From Rhodanobacter soli (lineage in GTDB: Bacteria; Pseudomonadota; Gammaproteobacteria; Xanthomonadales; Rhodanobacteraceae), in NCBI RefSeq assembly GCF_040548735.1, contig NZ_JBEPSD010000001.1, positions 1,178,001 to 1,242,000 of the forward strand: a stretch of 64,000 bases of DNA. Direction: 5' to 3'. Positions 54,198 through 62,778 of the stretch are shown here, one piece after another. The notes beneath the pieces were generated by a model. The model was not told the origin of the DNA. It was given only the letters and a program-made list of their open reading frames with translations, and did no database searches. Positions within the stretch are counted from its first letter, which is position 1, and every line of letters starts with the position of its first letter. The position numbers were made by a program, and so were the translations under genes.

Positions 54198-54665
54198 ATG
54201 ACTTTACGATCCGACGCCTTGTACGCCCTCACCAATGCGCTGCAACCGGTGCGCCGCACCTGGCAGCAGGCGGCTAGCACGGTGTTGATCGAACCGGGCG
54301 TGTCACAGCCGCTGGCGCGCTTGGTGCTGCATGTCGCGCGACTGGGTGACGGGGCGCAGCAAAGCGTGCTCGCCGACGAGATGGGCGTGCATCCGGCGAC
54401 CCTGGTACGCCTGCTCGATCAGGCGGAGCAGTTGCAGTTGCTTGAGCGACGCAACGCGCCGGCCAACCGACGGATCAAGACGATCCATCTGCAAGCAGAC
54501 GGGCGCCGGCTCGCCGCGCAGATGGAGCGCGCCGTGGGGGTGTTACGCGAAACGCTGCTGGCCGATATTCCCCTCGACGACCTCGAGACGGCCACCTGCG
54601 TCCTGCGCACCCTGGGCGATCGCGCGCGCGACCATGCCGGGGAATCCGCGGCCGACACCGAGTGA
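54198..54665 (+). CDS. MarR-family regulator of the efflux operon
   Basis: A 155-residue winged-helix protein. The helix-turn-helix is LADEMGVHPATLVRLLDQAE and the wing is LERRNAPANRRIKTIHLQ. It starts the run of efflux genes, and its stop overlaps the next start as GTGA, so it is made with its target. The operator-like box 39 bases upstream is shared with the other MarR gene at 47423-47890. Sequence similarity between the two regulators is modest, mostly within the DNA-binding part. Confidence 0.87.
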   Translation: MTLRSDALYALTNALQPVRRTWQQAASTVLIEPGVSQPLARLVLHVARLGDGAQQSVLADEMGVHPATLVRLLDQAEQLQLLERRNAPANRRIKTIHLQADGRRLAAQMERAVGVLRETLLADIPLDDLETATCVLRTLGDRARDHAGESAADTE

Positions 54666-56629
54666 AAGTCGCGCTGCCGCTGCTGTTCTCCGTCAAGTTG
54701 TTTATCGCCGCGATGATTGCCTTTGTCATCGCCGACAAGATCGGCCTGCCCAACCCCTATTGGTGCGTCGTGACTTGCTGCGTGGTGATGAATCCGCTCA
54801 CCGGCACGCTGCGCTCCAAGGCGGTCTACCGCTTTGTCGGCACGATCTGCGGTGGCATCGTCGCCCTGGTGCTGGCGGCGATGTTCGCAAGCATTCCGCT
54901 GCTGCTCGTCGTCGCCTCCGGCCTGGTGGCGGCGGTGGCCTTCGCCTGTTCGGTGCTCGACCGCACGCCGCGCAGCTACGGCTACGGCCTGCTCGGCATC
55001 ACCTTGATGCTGGTCGCCGTGCCCGGCGCCACCCACGCCCAGGCGATGTTCGACACCGCGGTCGCCCGCGTCTGCGAAATCGGTCTGGGCATCATCGTCA
55101 CCACCATCGTCGACAGCCTGATCGTGCCGCGCTCGCTCGGCCCCACCTTGCGCCGCCGGCTGCAAGGCTGGCTGCCGGATGTCGAGGCCTGGATGAACGA
55201 TGCGCTGACCGGCCGGCTGGTCGATGCGCAGGCCGAACACGACCGCCTGAAGATCATTGCCGACATCACCGCGCTGTCCGTCCTGACCGGCCAGCTTCGC
55301 TACGACCCGATGGTGTCGCCGCGTGAGTTGCAGCTCGCGCTGGCAATCCAGCAGCGATTGCTGCGGCTGATTCCCGCTATCTCCGCCATCGCCGTCCGCA
55401 TCGCCCATACCGCGCCCGCCGAGCGGGCAATCATCGACCCACTGCTGGAAGAGGCGCAGGCGCGCCTCGACGATGCGGCCTATGACCCGGCCGAGCTGGT
55501 CGCGCGTCTGCGCCAACTGCCGGTAGCCGAGGATGAACAGGCGCACTGGCATCGGTTGGTGCGCGACACCCTGGCCGATCTGGTCGCCGATGCGCTGCGG
55601 CTATGGCGCGAAGTGCGCCGCCTCGATGCCGCGCTGCACGACGACCGCACGCTGGAACCCGCGCTGGAGCAGCAGTTGCAGCGCGCCGCCGCGTTTCCGC
55701 TGGTGCCCGACTGGAGCCTCGCCCTGCGTCTGGCCGGCGGCATCCTGGTTTCCTACGTCATTCTTTGCAGCCTGTGGTGGGCGACCGGCTGGAGCCAAGG
55801 CCCCGGCGCCGTGCTGCTGGGCACGGTGGCGCTGGCGTTCTTCGGTGCCGGCGACGACCCGCGGCCGATCATCGCCAAGTTCGGCAGCTTCGTGCTGGTG
55901 GCGTATGTGGCGGTGGGCATCCTCTGCTACGGACTGCTGCCGCTCACCCACGACTTTCCGACGTTCATGATCGCGATGGGCATCTTCATGCTGCCGCTGG
56001 GTTTCTGGGCGGCCTCCAATCCGATGGCGCTGTTGCTGCTGGCGATGGGCTTGAGCTCGATCAACCTGCAGGGTTTCTACAACCCGTACGATTTCGGTTT
56101 CTACCTCGAAGCCATGTTCGGCTCCCTGGTCGGCATCTACGTCGCCTTCTTTTGCTGCAACCTGTTCCGCACGCTGGGCCCGGCCCATGCGCTGATCCGA
56201 TTGGCCGGGCGCGAGCGGGCCGATGTGCTCCGGCTCAGCCGCCAGGCCAGCCCTTACGCCCGCGACGCGTATATCCAGCGCGCACTCGACCGCATCGCCG
56301 CGATGGTCTTGCGCTTCAAGGACGGCGACGTCGACCAGAGTGCGCGGCTGCTGATCCAACTTCGCGCCGGCGTCAATGTCGCCAACCTGCGCATGACCTC
56401 GGCGACCCTGTCTGGCGATGTGCGCGAGGCCTCCGAAGACCTGCTGAACGGCATCCGCCGCGACATCGACGCGAATTCGCCACCGAGGATCCTGCCCTTG
56501 ATTGACCATGCGCTGTCGACCGTGTGGCGCGCCGCGCCGCATCCGGCCCATCACGACCTGCTGCGTTCGCTGACCGGCCTGCGCCTGGCGCTGTTCGGCT
56601 CCGCTCCGGCCTGGCAGCCCGCGACATGA
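54662..56629 (+). CDS. FUSC/AaeB-like inner membrane efflux transporter
   Basis: A 655-residue aromatic-acid-exporter-type protein. It has two membrane halves (about residues 8-165 and 350-510, each with five or six helices), with cytoplasmic helical domains between and after. The LPNPYWCVVTCCVVMNPLTG stretch is typical of the FUSC family. AaeB of E. coli, which exports p-hydroxybenzoate, is 655 residues long as well. The start is a GTG that overlaps the MarR stop. It works with the following small membrane protein and HlyD adaptor. Confidence 0.88.
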   Translation: MKVALPLLFSVKLFIAAMIAFVIADKIGLPNPYWCVVTCCVVMNPLTGTLRSKAVYRFVGTICGGIVALVLAAMFASIPLLLVVASGLVAAVAFACSVLDRTPRSYGYGLLGITLMLVAVPGATHAQAMFDTAVARVCEIGLGIIVTTIVDSLIVPRSLGPTLRRRLQGWLPDVEAWMNDALTGRLVDAQAEHDRLKIIADITALSVLTGQLRYDPMVSPRELQLALAIQQRLLRLIPAISAIAVRIAHTAPAERAIIDPLLEEAQARLDDAAYDPAELVARLRQLPVAEDEQAHWHRLVRDTLADLVADALRLWREVRRLDAALHDDRTLEPALEQQLQRAAAFPLVPDWSLALRLAGGILVSYVILCSLWWATGWSQGPGAVLLGTVALAFFGAGDDPRPIIAKFGSFVLVAYVAVGILCYGLLPLTHDFPTFMIAMGIFMLPLGFWAASNPMALLLLAMGLSSINLQGFYNPYDFGFYLEAMFGSLVGIYVAFFCCNLFRTLGPAHALIRLAGRERADVLRLSRQASPYARDAYIQRALDRIAAMVLRFKDGDVDQSARLLIQLRAGVNVANLRMTSATLSGDVREASEDLLNGIRRDIDANSPPRILPLIDHALSTVWRAAPHPAHHDLLRSLTGLRLALFGSAPAWQPAT

Positions 56630-56838
56630 TCGGCGAAATCAATATCGCGGGCATCTTCATCTCGCCGCTGCTGCTATGCCTGCTGATCGGTTTCGTGGCG
56701 CGGCTGTTGCTCTCGAAGCTGCTGCAGGCGGTGGGTTTCTACCGCTTCGTGTGGCAGCGACCGCTATTCGATACCTCGTTGCTTTTTCTTCTTGTCGGCA
56801 CGGCCTTCCTCGTGCTGCGCATCGCCACAACCCCTTGA
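56626..56838 (+). CDS. DUF1656 small membrane protein (AaeX-like)
   Basis: A 70-residue protein with two membrane helices (about 8-27 and 47-64). GEINIAGIFISPLL and the closing RPLFDTSLLFLLVG stretch are typical of DUF1656/YtcA-AaeX proteins that accompany FUSC pumps. Start ATG 56626 overlaps the FUSC stop by four bases. Its role in the pump is not known. Confidence 0.88.
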   Translation: MIGEINIAGIFISPLLLCLLIGFVARLLLSKLLQAVGFYRFVWQRPLFDTSLLFLLVGTAFLVLRIATTP

Positions 56839-56846
56839 TACCGACC

Positions 56847-57755
56847 ATGACCTCGATCCGGAAAGCGCTGCCACGCATCGCGAAAGTTACCCTCACCACC
56901 ACCCTTGCCGTACTGGGGGCGATGGTGCTGTGGCACCTCTACAGCTATTACACCTACGCGCCGCAGACGCGCGACGGCAAGATCCGCGCCGACGTGGTGC
57001 CGCTGGCCGCCGATGTCTCTGGCCGCGTCGAGGCGGTTTACGTGCATGACGACCAGCACGTGCAGCGCGGGGAACTGCTGTTCCGCATCGACCGCGCGCG
57101 GCTGGCGAACGCGCTGGAGCAGGGCGAGGCCGCAGTCGCCATCGCGCAGGCGACGTTGAACGCCGCCGAGCGCGAGGACCGCCGCTATCGCGCATTGGCC
57201 GGCGTGGTCCCCCAACAGCAGCAGGACGACCGCCGCTCGGCCGCGGAGCAGGCGCGGGCGAAGTTCAATCAGGCCAGCGCCGATCGCGATCTCGCCCACA
57301 TCAATCTCGACCGCGCCGACGTGCGTGCGCCGGTCAATGGCGTGGTCACCAACTTTTCGCTGCGCCCGGGTGCGTATGCCAGCGCCGGCCAACCGGTAAT
57401 GACGCTGATCGACCGCGACAGTTTCTACGTCGCCGGCTATTTCGAGGAAACCAAGCTCGCGCGCATCCATGCCGGGGCGAAGGTGACGATCCACGTAATG
57501 GGTGAAGCCCGGCCGCTCACCGGCCATGTCGTCGGCATGTCCGCCGGCATCGACGACCGCGAGCGCAGCACCGCGTCTGGCACGCTGTTGGCCAACGTCA
57601 ACCCGACCTTCAACTGGGTCAGGCTGGCCCAGCGCGTGCCGGTGCGGATCGCGATCGACCATGTTCCGGACGGCTTCGACCTGATCGCTGGCCGCACGGT
57701 CACGGTAACGCTTGAAGGCGCCGACGACGTGCTCGGCGTAGGCCGCGAACTATGA
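56847..57755 (+). CDS. HlyD-family periplasmic adaptor (AaeA-like)
   Basis: A 302-residue membrane fusion protein: an N-terminal anchor (about residues 15-35), the lipoyl half LAADVSGRVEAVYVHDDQ, a short helical hairpin with AAEQARAKFNQA, the second lipoyl half DVRAPVNGVVTNF, and a barrel ending in VRLAQRVPVRIAID, which is characteristic of AaeA/EmrA-type adaptors. ATG 56847 is nine bases after the DUF1656 stop. It connects the FUSC transporter with the outer membrane protein encoded next. Confidence 0.92.
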   Translation: MTSIRKALPRIAKVTLTTTLAVLGAMVLWHLYSYYTYAPQTRDGKIRADVVPLAADVSGRVEAVYVHDDQHVQRGELLFRIDRARLANALEQGEAAVAIAQATLNAAEREDRRYRALAGVVPQQQQDDRRSAAEQARAKFNQASADRDLAHINLDRADVRAPVNGVVTNFSLRPGAYASAGQPVMTLIDRDSFYVAGYFEETKLARIHAGAKVTIHVMGEARPLTGHVVGMSAGIDDRERSTASGTLLANVNPTFNWVRLAQRVPVRIAIDHVPDGFDLIAGRTVTVTLEGADDVLGVGREL

Positions 57756-59185
57756 ACCGGCACCTGCGTCCGCTGGCAGCGGCGCTGCTCGGCCTGCTCG
57801 CCGGCTGCGCCAGTGTCGGCCCCAATTACGCGCCGCCCCCCTTGCCCGGCAGCCTCGCCGCGCATCCCCCGGGGGCGTTCGCTGAAAACCGCCCCGCGGC
57901 GTTATCGACCGCGCCGCTGCCAGCGCGCTGGTGGCAGCTGTACAACGACCCCCGGCTCGACGCGCTGATCGGCGAGGCGCTGATCGCCAATACCGATGTG
58001 CGCGTGGCGGTGGCCAATCTCGAACGGGCCGAGGCCGTGGTGCAGGGCACGCGCGCCAGTGCCGGCGTGCAGACCTCGCTCGGCGGCGGCGTCTCGTTCG
58101 GCCAGACGTCCACCGGCGGCGTCGGCCCTTCCGGCGGCACACATCCTGCGATCGACGCCGGCCTCGGCGTGTCCTATGCGGTCGACGTGGTCGGCCGCAT
58201 ACGCCGCGAGATCGAAGCCGCCAGCGCGGATGCGCAAACGCAGGCGGCCGCCGCCGATCTGGCGCGCATCACCGTGGTCGCCAACGTGGTCGGTGCGTAC
58301 ACCGACGCCTGCGCCTCTGGCGCCCGCCTGCAGGTGGCGCAGCATTCGGCCGCACTGCAGCGGCAAAGCCTCGGCCTGAGCGAACACGGCGCCGCGGCCG
58401 GCCTGTATTCGCCGCTCGACCTCAGTCGCTCGCGTGCGCTGCTGGCGCAGTTGAACGCGGCGCTACCGCCGCTCGACGGCGCGCGGCAGACCGCGCTATA
58501 CCGGCTCGCCGTCTTGATGGGCCGCGCACCGACCGCGTTTCCCGCCGAGCTGGCCAATTGCACGACGATTCCCACACTCGATCAGCCGATCCCGGTCGGC
58601 GATGGCAGCGCGCTGATCCGCCGTCGCCCGGATATCCGCCAGTCCGACCGCCAGCTTGCCGCCGCCACCGCCGATATCGGCGTGGTCACCGCCGACCTGT
58701 ATCCCAGCGTGAGCCTGGGTGCGTCGCTCGGTACCACCTCGCGCAAGGTCGGCACCTTGCTCGACCGCTCTGCCCTGCGCTTCAACGTCGGCCCGCTGAT
58801 TTCGTGGAGCTTCCCCAATACCCGCGTCGCCCACGCCCGCATCGAAGAGGCCGGCGCCGCCCAGCGCGCCGCCCTGGCGAACTTCGACGGCGTGGTGCTG
58901 AGCTCGTTGCGCGAAGCCGAAACTGCGCTGACGCTATACGCGCGTCACCTCGACGAAAACACGCAGTTGCGTGTGGCCCGCGATGAGAGCCTCACGGCGG
59001 CCGGGCTACAGCAGCAGCTGTTGCGCGGCGGCACCGTGTCCAGCCTCGAAACGCTCGATGTAGAGCGCAGCCTCGCCAATGCCGAAGCCGCACTCGCCGC
59101 CTCCGATGCCACCCTCGCGACCGATCGCGTGCGCATCTTCCTCGCGCTCGGTGGTGGCTGGGAGAACGAGGCGGCGACGCCGTAG
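57752..59185 (+). CDS. NodT-family outer membrane efflux lipoprotein
   Basis: A 477-residue TolC-like channel lipoprotein. The signal peptide has lipobox LLAGC with cysteine at residue 19. ASVGPNYAPPP follows, then two outer membrane factor repeats (about 60-250 and 270-465) with WWQLYNDPRLDALIGEAL, the RRRPDIRQSDRQLAAATADI motif and a long helical region. It completes a three-layer pump (inner transporter, adaptor, outer channel). The start overlaps the adaptor stop as ATGA. A hairpin lies between it and convergent yicC. Confidence 0.92.
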   Translation: MNRHLRPLAAALLGLLAGCASVGPNYAPPPLPGSLAAHPPGAFAENRPAALSTAPLPARWWQLYNDPRLDALIGEALIANTDVRVAVANLERAEAVVQGTRASAGVQTSLGGGVSFGQTSTGGVGPSGGTHPAIDAGLGVSYAVDVVGRIRREIEAASADAQTQAAAADLARITVVANVVGAYTDACASGARLQVAQHSAALQRQSLGLSEHGAAAGLYSPLDLSRSRALLAQLNAALPPLDGARQTALYRLAVLMGRAPTAFPAELANCTTIPTLDQPIPVGDGSALIRRRPDIRQSDRQLAAATADIGVVTADLYPSVSLGASLGTTSRKVGTLLDRSALRFNVGPLISWSFPNTRVAHARIEEAGAAQRAALANFDGVVLSSLREAETALTLYARHLDENTQLRVARDESLTAAGLQQQLLRGGTVSSLETLDVERSLANAEAALAASDATLATDRVRIFLALGGGWENEAATP

Positions 59186-59199
59186 CCTGAACCACGAAT

Positions 59200-59227
59200 G
59201 CGCCGCCGGTAGGTCACCGGGCGGCGC
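59200..59227. terminator. Hairpin between nodT-like gene and yicC
   Basis: Arms GCGCCGCC (59200-59207) and GGCGGCGC (59220-59227), with an inner CGGT/ACCG pair, form a hairpin between the convergent genes. No U-run, so termination is only likely by position. Confidence 0.45.
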
Positions 59228-59233
59228 GGAACC

Positions 59234-60097
59234 TCACTCGATGTTCTGCACCTGCTCGCGCATCTGCTCGATCAGCACCTTCAGCTCGACCGCGGCATTG
59301 GTGCTGCGCGCGTCGACGGACTTGGAGCCCAGCGTGTTCGCCTCGCGGTTGAACTCCTGCATCAGGAAATCCAGCCGGCGCCCGACCGGCTCGGCCAGGC
59401 CCAGCACGCGGCGCGTCTCGCCGATGTGCGTGCTGAGCCGGTCGAGCTCCTCATCGACGTCGGTGCGGGTGATCTGCAGCACCAGTTCCTGTTCCAGCCG
59501 GCCCGGCTCGACCGGCTGCTTCAAATCGGCCAGACGCGTTTCCAGCCGGGCGCGCAGCGCGGCGCGGATCTCCGGCATCCAGCCGCGCACGGCGGCGACC
59601 ACGCGTTCGATCGCGTCCAGCTTGTCGCGCAGGATCTCGCCCAGCTTTTCGCCTTCACGCTCGCGGGTGGCGGTGAGCGCATCCAGCGCGCGATCGAGCA
59701 CCTCGAACAGCGCGGCCTGCTGCGCTTCCGGATCGACCTCGGCCTGCTGCATCACGCCGGGGAAGCGCAACAGTTCGGTGAACTGCACCTGCAGCCCGGG
59801 AAACAGCGCGGCCATGTCCAGGTTCAGTTCCGACAGGCGCGACAGCAGCGCGGTGTCGACGTGCAGCGAATCGCCACGCGCCTCGCCGCCGCGCAATCGC
59901 ACGGTCAGGTCGAGTTTTCCGCGCGACAGCTTCGCCGCGACGCGTTCGCGCAACTGCGATTCGAAACCGCGCAACTCGTCCGGCAGCCGCGGGCTCAGTT
60001 CCAGGTAGCGGTGGTTGACCGTGCGCAGCTCGCAACTGAGCGTGCCGGCGGGGCCGGTAGCTTCGGCACTGGCGTAAGCCGTCATGCTGCGGATCAT
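59234..60097 (-). CDS. yicC: YicC-family RNase/RNA-regulation protein
   Basis: A 287-residue protein. The start MIRSMTAYASAEA and the RTVNHRYLELSPRLPDEL stretch mark the YicC N-domain, and the C-terminal DUF1732 part has FLMQEFNREANTLGSKS. E. coli YicC takes part in degradation of small RNA and has been described as an endoribonuclease. ATG 60097 is chosen by family alignment. In related bacteria it runs into gmk; here 12 kb of other genes intervene. Confidence 0.93.
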   Translation of the reverse strand: MIRSMTAYASAEATGPAGTLSCELRTVNHRYLELSPRLPDELRGFESQLRERVAAKLSRGKLDLTVRLRGGEARGDSLHVDTALLSRLSELNLDMAALFPGLQVQFTELLRFPGVMQQAEVDPEAQQAALFEVLDRALDALTATREREGEKLGEILRDKLDAIERVVAAVRGWMPEIRAALRARLETRLADLKQPVEPGRLEQELVLQITRTDVDEELDRLSTHIGETRRVLGLAEPVGRRLDFLMQEFNREANTLGSKSVDARSTNAAVELKVLIEQMREQVQNIE

Positions 60098-60187
60098 CGG
60101 CGCCTTCCGGACGTGGGGAAAGAGCGCAATGGTAAACTCTCCGGTCCCGCCTTGCCCAATCCGGCCAAGCGACGCCAGGAATAACCC

Positions 60188-60919
60188 ATGAAACCCGTCA
60201 CCCGCCCCAGCGGCCGCGCCAGCGACCAGCTGCGTGCCGTCAGCATCGAACGCCACTACACCCGCCACGCCGAGGGTTCGGTGCTGGTGAGCTTCGGCGA
60301 TACCCGCGTGCTGTGCACCGCCAGCATCGAGGATCGCGCGCCGGCCTGGCTGCGCGGCAAGGGCGAGGGCTGGATCACCGCCGAATACGGCATGCTGCCG
60401 CGCGCCACCAACACCCGCATGCAGCGCGAAGCCGCGCGTGGCGGCCAGGGTGGCCGCACCATGGAAATCCAGCGCCTGATCGGCCGCAGCCTGCGCGCCT
60501 GCGTCAACCGCCAGGCCTTGGGCGAACGCGTGATCACGCTGGACTGCGACGTGCTGCAGGCCGACGGCGGCACCCGCACCGCGGCGATCACCGGCGCCTA
60601 CGTGGCCCTGGTCGACGCGGTGAACCTGCTGATGAAGCGCGAGAACCTCAAGCGCAACCCGATCGTCGGCGCGGTCGCCGCGGTGTCGGTGGGCATCTAC
60701 CAGGGCGTGCCGGTGCTCGATCTCGATTACATCGAGGACTCCGGCTGCGATACCGACATGAACGTGGTAATGAACGACGGCGGCGGCTTCATCGAGGTGC
60801 AGGGCACCGCCGAAGGCCATGCGTTCCGCCGCGATGAAATGGATGCGCTGCTGGCGCTGGCCGAGAAAGGCATCGGCGAACTGGTGGCGGCGCAGCGCGC
60901 GGCGCTGGCGCAGGGCTGA
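60188..60919 (+). CDS. rph: Ribonuclease PH
   Basis: A 243-residue phosphorolytic exonuclease that trims tRNA 3' ends. [20 protein letters not shown], the phosphate-site [17 protein letters not shown] and the active-site [16 protein letters not shown] stretch are intact. Length is normal. It is divergent from yicC. TAAACT (60133-60138) preceded by TGG may be its extended -10. rdgB follows after five bases. Confidence 0.96.
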   Translation: MKPVTRPSGRASDQLRAVSIERHYTRHAEGSVLVSFGDTRVLCTASIEDRAPAWLRGKGEGWITAEYGMLPRATNTRMQREAARGGQGGRTMEIQRLIGRSLRACVNRQALGERVITLDCDVLQADGGTRTAAITGAYVALVDAVNLLMKRENLKRNPIVGAVAAVSVGIYQGVPVLDLDYIEDSGCDTDMNVVMNDGGGFIEVQGTAEGHAFRRDEMDALLALAEKGIGELVAAQRAALAQG

Positions 60920-60924
60920 GCCCG

Positions 60925-61527
60925 ATGTCGCGCATCGTGCTGGCCAGCAGCAATCCGGGCAAGCTGAAGGAATTCGGCGCCATGCTCGCCGGCAGTGGTC
61001 TCGAAGTCGTGCCCCAGGCCAGCCTGGGCATCGCCGACGCCGAGGAAACCGGGCTGACCTTCGTCGAGAACGCCCTGCTCAAGGCGCGTCACGCCGCGCA
61101 AGCCAGCGGCCTGCCCGCGCTGGCGGACGACTCGGGCCTGTGCGTGGATCACCTCGACGGTGCACCGGGACTGTATTCGGCGCGCTACAGCGGCGGCCAC
61201 GGCGACGCCGCGGCGAACAACGCCAAGCTGCTGCGCGCGCTCGACGGCGTGCCGACGGAGCAGCGCGGAGCGTTCTTCATCTGCGTGCTGGTATTGCTGC
61301 AGCATGCCGACGACCCGGCCCCGCTGATCGCCGAGGCACGCTGGCACGGTCGCATCCTCACCGAAGGCCGCGGCAGCGGCGGCTTCGGCTACAACCCTGT
61401 ATTCCTGCCCGAGGGCTACGAACAGAGCGTGGCGGAGATGGACGATGCGCTGAAGAACCGACTCAGCCACCGCGGCCAGGCGCTGGCCCTGCTGCACGAG
61501 CGGTTGCGCGAACTGCGCCACGCATGA
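60925..61527 (+). CDS. rdgB: XTP/dITP pyrophosphatase (Ham1/RdgB)
   Basis: A 200-residue house-cleaning enzyme that removes non-canonical purine triphosphates. SSNPGKLKEF near the start, LADDSGLCVDHLDGAPGLYS and GFGYNPVFLPEGYE are the substrate and metal motifs, all intact. It overlaps hemW as ATGA. Confidence 0.96.
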   Translation: MSRIVLASSNPGKLKEFGAMLAGSGLEVVPQASLGIADAEETGLTFVENALLKARHAAQASGLPALADDSGLCVDHLDGAPGLYSARYSGGHGDAAANNAKLLRALDGVPTEQRGAFFICVLVLLQHADDPAPLIAEARWHGRILTEGRGSGGFGYNPVFLPEGYEQSVAEMDDALKNRLSHRGQALALLHERLRELRHA

Positions 61528-62690
61528 GCCTGATCGCGCCACCGCTGTCGCTGTACATCCACATGCCGTGGTGCGTGAAGAAGTGCCCGTACTGCGACTT
61601 CAACTCGCACGGCCTGCGCAGCGAACCGCCGCCCTACGCCGACTACATCGACCACCTGCTGGCCGACCTCGACGCCGACCGCGTCGACTTCGCTTCGGCG
61701 CTCGAACACCGCGAGGTGATCAGCATCTTCTTCGGCGGCGGCACGCCCAGCCTGTTCGCACCCGAACTGATCGCGCGTCTGCTCGATGGCGTACGCGAGC
61801 GCCTGCCATTGCGCGCCGACGCCGAAATCACCTTGGAGACCAACCCTGGCACGGTCGAGCATGGCCGCTTCGACGGCTACCTGGCGGCCGGCGTCAACCG
61901 CATCTCGTTCGGCGTGCAAAGTTTCGACGACGACAAGCTGAAGCGGCTTGGCCGCATCCACTCGGCCAGCGAGGCGGAAGCCGCCGTGAAGTCGGCGCAG
62001 GACGCCGGCTACGCCAACATCAACCTGGACCTGATGTACGCGCTGCCGCAACAGACCCTGGATGGCGCGCTGGCCGACGTGGAGCGTGCGGTCGCGCTGG
62101 CGCCCACGCACATCTCGCACTACCAGCTGACCCTGGAGCCGAACACCGCGTTCGCCGCCAACCCGCCGCCGCTGCCGGACGACGACCACGCCTGGGCGAT
62201 GCAGGAAGCCTGTGAGGCGCGTCTCGCCGCCGCCGGCTACGGCCAGTACGAGATCTCCGCGTATGCGCAGCCGGGCCGGCGCTGCATGCACAACCTCAAC
62301 TACTGGCAGTTCGGCGATTACCTCGGCATCGGCGCCGGCGCGCACGGCAAGCTCAGCGACGCGGCCAGCGGCCAGGTGCACCGGCGCTGGAAAACCCGCC
62401 ATCCGCGTGCCTACCTCGAAGCCAACGGCGGCCCCGCGCGGATCGGCGGCGACAACGTGGTCGGCGCCGCCGAGTTGCCGTTCGAGTACATGCTCAACGC
62501 GCTGCGCCTGGTCGACGGCGTGCCGATGGCCGCATTCGCCGAACGCACCGGCCTGCCGCCGGAACGCATCGCCGCCGCATTGGCAGCGGCGCGCCAGCGC
62601 AACTGGCTGCACGACGACCCGCAACGGCTGCACACCACCGCGCTGGGCCAGCGGTTCCTGAACGACGTCATCGGTATTTTCCTCGACTGA
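61524..62690 (+). CDS. hemW: Radical SAM heme chaperone HemW
   Basis: A 388-residue radical SAM protein that helps deliver heme; it resembles HemN but is not the oxidase. The cluster motif is C17-x3-C21-x2-C24 (CVKKCPYC), preceded by LYIHMPW as in HemW. FFGGGTPSLF, TLETNPGTVE and RISFGVQSFDD are the other core motifs. ATG 61524 overlaps the rdgB stop. After the stop lies a GC-rich imperfect palindrome of no clear role. Confidence 0.95.
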   Translation: MSLIAPPLSLYIHMPWCVKKCPYCDFNSHGLRSEPPPYADYIDHLLADLDADRVDFASALEHREVISIFFGGGTPSLFAPELIARLLDGVRERLPLRADAEITLETNPGTVEHGRFDGYLAAGVNRISFGVQSFDDDKLKRLGRIHSASEAEAAVKSAQDAGYANINLDLMYALPQQTLDGALADVERAVALAPTHISHYQLTLEPNTAFAANPPPLPDDDHAWAMQEACEARLAAAGYGQYEISAYAQPGRRCMHNLNYWQFGDYLGIGAGAHGKLSDAASGQVHRRWKTRHPRAYLEANGGPARIGGDNVVGAAELPFEYMLNALRLVDGVPMAAFAERTGLPPERIAAALAAARQRNWLHDDPQRLHTTALGQRFLNDVIGIFLD

Positions 62691-62778
62691 AAACGGCCGT
62701 CCGGGCGCCGGCGCCGGATGGCATAGCCGTCGCAACCGGCATAGACTTGCCGCTCCGGGGGAATTCACAGGTTCATGC

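Noticed and set aside
62695..62740. GC-rich palindrome after hemW as a terminator
   Set aside because: The arms are imperfect (one base offset) and there is no U-run; such GCGCCGGCGC cores arise by chance in this base composition.
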